Below are positions 52,735-56,064 of a stretch of DNA of 56,064 nt, in pieces. The stretch spans positions 1-56,064 of IMG/VR virus record IMGVR_UViG_3300023108_003148; one strand, written 5' to 3'. The first letter of the stretch is position 1; each line of letters starts with the position of its first letter. The notes beneath the pieces were generated by a model, which made no database searches, was not told where the DNA came from, and saw only the letters and a program-made list of their open reading frames with translations. The position numbers were made by a program, and so were the translations under genes. This stretch comes from a virus.

Positions 52735-52932
52735 ATGTCTGTGGTTCGTCAAGATGATACAGTGGACGAATTAATACATTTTGTGAACAAACTAGAGTCC
52801 AAGATATTCCTTCTGGAAGAAAAAAACAAAAGTTTGGAAAAGAGGGTAAGGGTGTTAGAAGCAGCAGCAAAGAAACATGGCGTAAAAGTTGGAAATCATG
52901 AAGTAGATAAAGATGCCTGTATTATAGTATAA
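52735..52932 (+). CDS. Coiled-coil microprotein with CaaX box
   Basis: 65 residues from the ATG at 52735 (an upstream in-frame start overlaps the previous gene). A long coiled coil (KLESKIFLLEEKNKSLEKRV) and a C-terminal CIIV CaaX box. The layout recalls heterotrimeric G-gamma subunits: short, helical and prenylated. Likely a membrane-tethered dimeriser. Confidence 0.65.
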   Translation: MSVVRQDDTVDELIHFVNKLESKIFLLEEKNKSLEKRVRVLEAAAKKHGVKVGNHEVDKDACIIV

Positions 52933-52954
52933 ATATGTATATGTATTACTTTAA

Positions 52955-53773
52955 ATGAAAACAAATAGTATTTATTTTGAACGCCACGTGCAGTATGACA
53001 ATAGTAAATTAATACAGGCATCTGAATTGCGTAGAAAGGTGGTACAGGCTATAGATTACAATAACAACGGTTATGATAATTGCGAAAGATATTACAGTTT
53101 GTTATGTGATATTATGAAGGGACCTACTAGTGTGAAGAATAGTATTTTATTTATTTGGAACGATTGCAATAGTTCGTGTTGGAAGTTTGAACAGTTGCAT
53201 ATTTTGGATCTTTTATCTCACTGGGCACATGATAAAGCTGTAGAGAAAGATCCAAAAGAGGCCAAAATATGGTTCAAAAATGCAGTTTCTAAAGAATTGG
53301 AAGCGGTTAAAATATTGAACACCTATTTATGGAAAGATCCTTCCGTGAGTCCGTTGCCAATTATGCAGCAGCGATACCATTTAGCACGGGCTATGATCTA
53401 CGCTAGCGATTATTATTTTAATATGTACACCTTTAAAGAGCTGCTTGCACCTGTAAAAAAATCCTACCAAATGATGGAGCTTGCCTCTCGACTTTGGAAA
53501 CAAATGGATGGTGGGTACACCCAATTAGATACACGGCATGCGTTATGCTTGAAGTTAACTGCGGATGAATTGAATGACGACCGATGCGGTGAAAAAGTAG
53601 CTTTGATGGAGAAGGCTCTTAAAATGCACAATACAGAAGAGATGCGCCAGTCGTACAATCTATGGAAACAACAAAATGATTCCGTATACTATAATGAAGT
53701 TAAAACAGATGTGGAGATTACTTTCCTCTCTCTTTCAGATTCTTTTCAAATTCTTTTAAGTATTTCAAACTAA
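52955..53773 (+). CDS. BRO1-domain-like protein
   Basis: 272 residues, all helical. NSILFIWNDC then FEQLHILDLLSHWAHDKA matches the BRO1 core (FxWxD ... fEkxxvLfN). Later AKIWFKNAVSKELEAVKIL, RYHLARAMIYASDYYF and ELNDDRCGEKVALMEKAL fit the tetratricopeptide-like part of Alix/Bro1 proteins. Shorter than the usual ~360 residues. BRO1 proteins bind ESCRT-III CHMP4; a role in egress or membrane scission is inference. Confidence 0.55.
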   Translation: MKTNSIYFERHVQYDNSKLIQASELRRKVVQAIDYNNNGYDNCERYYSLLCDIMKGPTSVKNSILFIWNDCNSSCWKFEQLHILDLLSHWAHDKAVEKDPKEAKIWFKNAVSKELEAVKILNTYLWKDPSVSPLPIMQQRYHLARAMIYASDYYFNMYTFKELLAPVKKSYQMMELASRLWKQMDGGYTQLDTRHALCLKLTADELNDDRCGEKVALMEKALKMHNTEEMRQSYNLWKQQNDSVYYNEVKTDVEITFLSLSDSFQILLSISN

Positions 53774-53858
53774 GTTCCAGTGCAGTTTTAGCATTTGGTA
53801 CCGGATAATTTTGAGCCAAATAAACACCCAAAACCATCCCAAACGCCACTCTCAGCAT
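53718..53858 (-). CDS. DUF4535-like membrane microprotein
   Basis: 46 residues: MLRVAFGMVLGVYLAQNYPV, then PN and a charged helix. The G-V-Y-x-A-Q-N-Y-x-V-P-N pattern matches plant and algal DUF4535 proteins better than the paralogue at 24848. Its 3' end overlaps the BRO1-like gene by 56 bp in antisense. Confidence 0.65.
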   Translation of the reverse strand: MLRVAFGMVLGVYLAQNYPVPNAKTALELSLKYLKEFEKNLKERGK

Positions 53859-53949
53859 TTTAGATGCTGTAATGATTATTTATATTGACTTGTTTTTAAT
53901 TTATTTTATATTTTGAAATCTAAATTATTAGAGTATTTTGTATTTTTCC

Positions 53950-54234
53950 ATGTTTACAAAAATGACAGAATGTCCTATCTGTTTGGAAGAATCACCCAGT
54001 ATATTTACAAATGTATGCAATCATTCGTGGTGCAAAGAATGTCACAACATGTTATTGAAACATAAACATACAGAGTGCGTGATGTGCAGGCATGCCATCA
54101 TTCTTCCAAACAAATACAGGGTGAAAAAAAACTTCTACATAGAATGGCTTTTATCCGGTGGGGAACCAGTGATGCGTTGGAGACCAAAAAGATATCGAAG
54201 AGGTCGTTTTCTAGAGTATAAATATTATTACTAA
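53950..54234 (+). CDS. RING finger protein
   Basis: 94 residues from ATG 53950; MTECPIC at 53962 is an alternative start. C3HC4 RING: CPICLEESPS, CNHSWCKECHNMLL and CVMCRHAI, followed by a basic tail (WRPKRYRRGRFLEYKYYY). Likely E3 ligase. Confidence 0.87.
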   Translation: MFTKMTECPICLEESPSIFTNVCNHSWCKECHNMLLKHKHTECVMCRHAIILPNKYRVKKNFYIEWLLSGGEPVMRWRPKRYRRGRFLEYKYYY

Positions 54235-54242
54235 ATTATAAA

Positions 54243-54470
54243 ATGAAGCCTTTCGTCTATGGGATGGGGACTGCTTTAGGTATTTTATCAATTATAATAT
54301 TTGTATCTAGACCAAGGGACCCTCGTTTAGATTTGTCATTTTCCCTGTTTTGGTTACTGGTGATAGTAGCCTTAATTTTTGACTATAGGAAAGAAATGTT
54401 ACGTCGTGAAAGAATACACCGCAACATAACTGTTAGGACCACACGATACAATGGATCATTTCAGGTTTGA
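54243..54470 (+). CDS. Small two-TM membrane protein
   Basis: 75 residues. MKPFVYGMGTALGILSIIIF and FSLFWLLVIVALIFDY are membrane segments; a basic tail follows (RKEMLRRERIHRN). Immediately after the RING gene, so probably on the same transcript. Confidence 0.65.
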   Translation: MKPFVYGMGTALGILSIIIFVSRPRDPRLDLSFSLFWLLVIVALIFDYRKEMLRRERIHRNITVRTTRYNGSFQV

Positions 54471-54497
54471 TTATATATAGTAATTTTGAATGCTCAA

Positions 54498-54677
54498 ATG
54501 GGATGTGAAGTATCCGTTCAGGTACATCCTATGCCATGCCCTGATGAACCAGTCGATGTCGAACCAGTCAAAGCTGAGCCGGTTACCAAACTAGAACGCC
54601 GTCAGTCAAATCAATCGGATGACTCTTCTGATTCCTACATGACCATACTATTGGATGAGGCGGATTCTTTGTTTTGA
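54498..54677 (+). CDS. Dually acylated microprotein
   Basis: 59 residues from the ATG at 54498. MGCEVS gives Gly2, Cys3 and Ser6, a myristoylation plus palmitoylation signal. The rest is Pro/Glu/Ser-rich and disordered (PVDVEPVKAEPVTK). A membrane-attached disordered adaptor is likely. Confidence 0.6.
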   Translation: MGCEVSVQVHPMPCPDEPVDVEPVKAEPVTKLERRQSNQSDDSSDSYMTILLDEADSLF

Positions 54678-54841
54678 TATTATATATACGTGTAAATGGT
54701 TTGTTAATATGGCCCGACATAACTTTAATATTAAACACGATGCAATCGGTTATCATGGCGCTCCAATGGTATTAGAAACCCGCGTTGTCCTCGTGCTTCG
54801 TAATTTTTGGAATAGTATAAATAGTTTTTTTGTTTAATAAA

Positions 54842-55018
54842 ATGGGGAACACCGTGTCCATAAATGTAGGTAATAGAGGCGCCGTTCTCCCAATGTCTTC
54901 CGAAGGAGGTGGTGGAGGTGGGGGTACAAATGTATCTATAGGTGCACCAAAGGAAGAGGAGGAAGAAGAAGAACTTGGTTGTTTAGAAAAGTTGGGGTGT
55001 ATGTTATGTGGTGGGTAA
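54842..55018 (+). CDS. N-myristoylated Gly-rich microprotein
   Basis: 58 residues. MGNTVS at the start (Gly2, Asn3, Ser6) is a strong myristoylation signal; a run of 7 Gly, an acidic run of 6 Glu, and a Cys-containing end (GCLEKLGCMLCGG) follow. A TATAAATAG box is about 20 bp upstream. Function unknown. Confidence 0.65.
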   Translation: MGNTVSINVGNRGAVLPMSSEGGGGGGGTNVSIGAPKEEEEEEELGCLEKLGCMLCGG

Positions 55019-55051
55019 ATGTAGTATAAAAGTATTTTCAATGTAAATAAA

Positions 55052-55462
55052 ATGTCTAGATTTACCAGTTACACTATACATTTCACCGATAATAATGGAC
55101 GAGAAAGAAGTGCAATAGATCTTGATCAATTTGTTATTAGTGATTTTACTCACCACATGATGAGCGAAATATCTGGCACGCATCGTATGAGATCGCGCCC
55201 GCCTCGTAGGCGTCAAAATGGTCCTTTACATTTATTACCCGAATTTGCAAGTGATCGAGTCGAAAGTGGACCTAGAATTGCAACCTTTAAATGCGAGGGG
55301 GATTTGGGAGACTGTAGTATATGTCAAGTTGCTATTAAAGAAAATGATATTATATGTAGATTACCGTGTCAAGATACCGTATCGCATGCATTTCACAAAG
55401 AATGTATAACCCCGTGGCTGGAAACGAACGATACCTGCCCGAATTGCCGTAGTAAAATTTAA
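55052..55462 (+). CDS. RING-H2 finger protein
   Basis: 136 residues. A basic central region (RMRSRPPRRRQNG) precedes a C-terminal RING-H2: CSICQVAIKEND, LPCQDTVSHAFHKECITPWL and CPNCRSK. Trp at the expected position. Likely E3 ligase. Stop overlaps that of the MutS-I gene by 4 bp. Confidence 0.9.
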   Translation: MSRFTSYTIHFTDNNGRERSAIDLDQFVISDFTHHMMSEISGTHRMRSRPPRRRQNGPLHLLPEFASDRVESGPRIATFKCEGDLGDCSICQVAIKENDIICRLPCQDTVSHAFHKECITPWLETNDTCPNCRSKI

Positions 55463-56064
55463 TTTACTACTATATATTCAATATCTTTTTCTTCCAACGC
55501 TTTTTTGTATTTGGCGAGTGATTTTTCAGGAAACCCAGTGTGTGCATACTCGGATCGACACATCAGTGGGAAGTCAAATAGATCGTGAAACAATTGTGCA
55601 TCTTCGTCAAATACTTCATAAAACATGCCGATATGCACAAGGATGACGGTGTTTGGACTTCTTTCCTTCGCTACTTTCCATCGTTTCATCGTTTCGCTTT
55701 TTGGGGTGACTTTCGTAAAAAAGAATTTTACATTGTATTCAAACGGGGTATACTTTTCGCTTTGATTGGAACATTTTACATGCAAATCTCCATTGGTCTG
55801 GTCAATCCACCATCCACTTTTCACAAAGTCACCATTCGGTGTTGCAACCTTGAAATAGAGACGCCAGTCCTCTGGATCTTCCCACAGAGAGTATGTTTGA
55901 TCGTACTGGTGTTCATCTTTCCATGCCGTCTCATCAGTAGGACATTTCTTAATGCTTGGTTTGATATCCCCGTCTAAAATAAATTTAAATGGTCTCCCAG
56001 TACTCATCATGGTCACGATGTTGTTAGTTTTTAATTGCATTGTATAAATATCACTTCTAAACAT
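55459..56064 (-). CDS. Protein ending in a MutS domain I-like region (partial at window edge)
   Basis: 201 residues in the window; the gene may begin outside it. The C-terminal ~95 residues match the MutS mismatch-recognition domain: MKRWKVAKERSPNTVILVHIGMFYEVF keeps the F-Y-E motif, then a DAQLF helix and AHTGFPEKSL. The protein stops after this domain, so the clamp, lever and ATPase domains of MutS are absent. The N-terminal ~100 residues are of unknown type with several Trp (ETAWKDEHQYDQTYSLWED). Confidence 0.7.
   Translation of the reverse strand: MFRSDIYTMQLKTNNIVTMMSTGRPFKFILDGDIKPSIKKCPTDETAWKDEHQYDQTYSLWEDPEDWRLYFKVATPNGDFVKSGWWIDQTNGDLHVKCSNQSEKYTPFEYNVKFFFTKVTPKSETMKRWKVAKERSPNTVILVHIGMFYEVFDEDAQLFHDLFDFPLMCRSEYAHTGFPEKSLAKYKKALEEKDIEYIVVN

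Noticed and set aside
54709-54837. Short plus-strand ORF starting MARHNFNIKH (42 residues)
   Set aside because: Its ATG is part of the recurrent ATGGCCCGACAT promoter-like motif and it overlaps the TATA box of the next gene; possible but not supported enough.

Overview
The window looks like part of the genome of a large eukaryotic dsDNA virus. Genes are packed on both strands with very short gaps, and convergent neighbours often share 4-100 bp. There are virus-encoded RNA polymerase subunit 2, ribonucleotide reductase R2, thymidylate synthase, a VLTF3-like factor, D6/D11-like and SNF2 helicases, ubiquitin-pathway enzymes, small GTPases and two heliorhodopsins. TATAAATA-type boxes lie about 20-35 bp before many starts. 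No double-jelly-roll capsid gene is seen. The probable capsid gene (847-2763) instead reads like an HK97-fold protein. Together with the heliorhodopsins and Ras-like GTPases, this points to Mirusviricota (herpesvirus-like capsid, nucleocytovirus-like informational genes). That assignment is inference: terminase, portal, triplex and DNA polymerase are not in the window. Host-like signals (N-myristoylation, CaaX boxes, a SUMO-interacting motif) fit a microeukaryote host, probably a marine alga or other protist.

Layout. 0-9 kb: thymidylate synthase, capsid, Arf-like GTPase, a membrane protein, a degenerate Ras-like GTPase, heliorhodopsin 1, membrane proteins and a RING protein. 9.1-16.2 kb: one giant SF2 helicase. 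16.2-19.2 kb: CGFS glutaredoxin, prenylatable GTPase, membrane RING-CH ligase, 2H phosphoesterase, coiled-coil protein. 19.2-19.75 kb: tandem repeats and copy A of a dispersed inverted-repeat element. 19.8-29.6 kb: Cys-rich ectodomain protein, RNR R2, ubiquitin protease, VLTF3-like factor, steroid-5-alpha-reductase-like protein, RING, CbbX-type AAA+ ATPase, heliorhodopsin 2, DEDDh exonuclease. 29.7-35 kb: HIT protein, small membrane proteins, SNF2 helicase, element copy B. 35.3-42 kb: membrane proteins, TCP11-like, PD-(D/E)XK nuclease, RING, secreted and zinc-repeat proteins. 42.1-44.75 kb: a likely inserted cassette (PhyH-like dioxygenase, RING gene with a possible 25-nt intron, AlkB-like dioxygenase) bounded by a direct repeat made from the rpb2 3' end. 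44.8-50.4 kb: rpb2, kinase, zinc protein with CaaX, RING. 50.4-51.1 kb: element copy C. 51.1-56 kb: SIM/NLS protein, membrane proteins, CaaX coiled coil, BRO1-like protein, two RINGs, acylated microproteins and a protein with a MutS domain I.

By role the genes form four groups. Nucleotide supply comprises TS and R2. Transcription and DNA processing comprise Rpb2, VLTF3-like, helicases, exonucleases, MutS-I and AlkB-like. Ubiquitin and signalling control comprises eight RING proteins, one USP, three GTPases and a kinase. A large set of membrane-targeted small proteins probably remodels host membranes. The most notable unexplained items are the ~260-bp element present three times in one orientation at ~15.6-kb spacing, the candidate mini-intron, an in-frame stop followed by an acidic tail, the direct-repeat-bounded dioxygenase cassette, and the recurrent TCGGGCCA motif next to gene starts.
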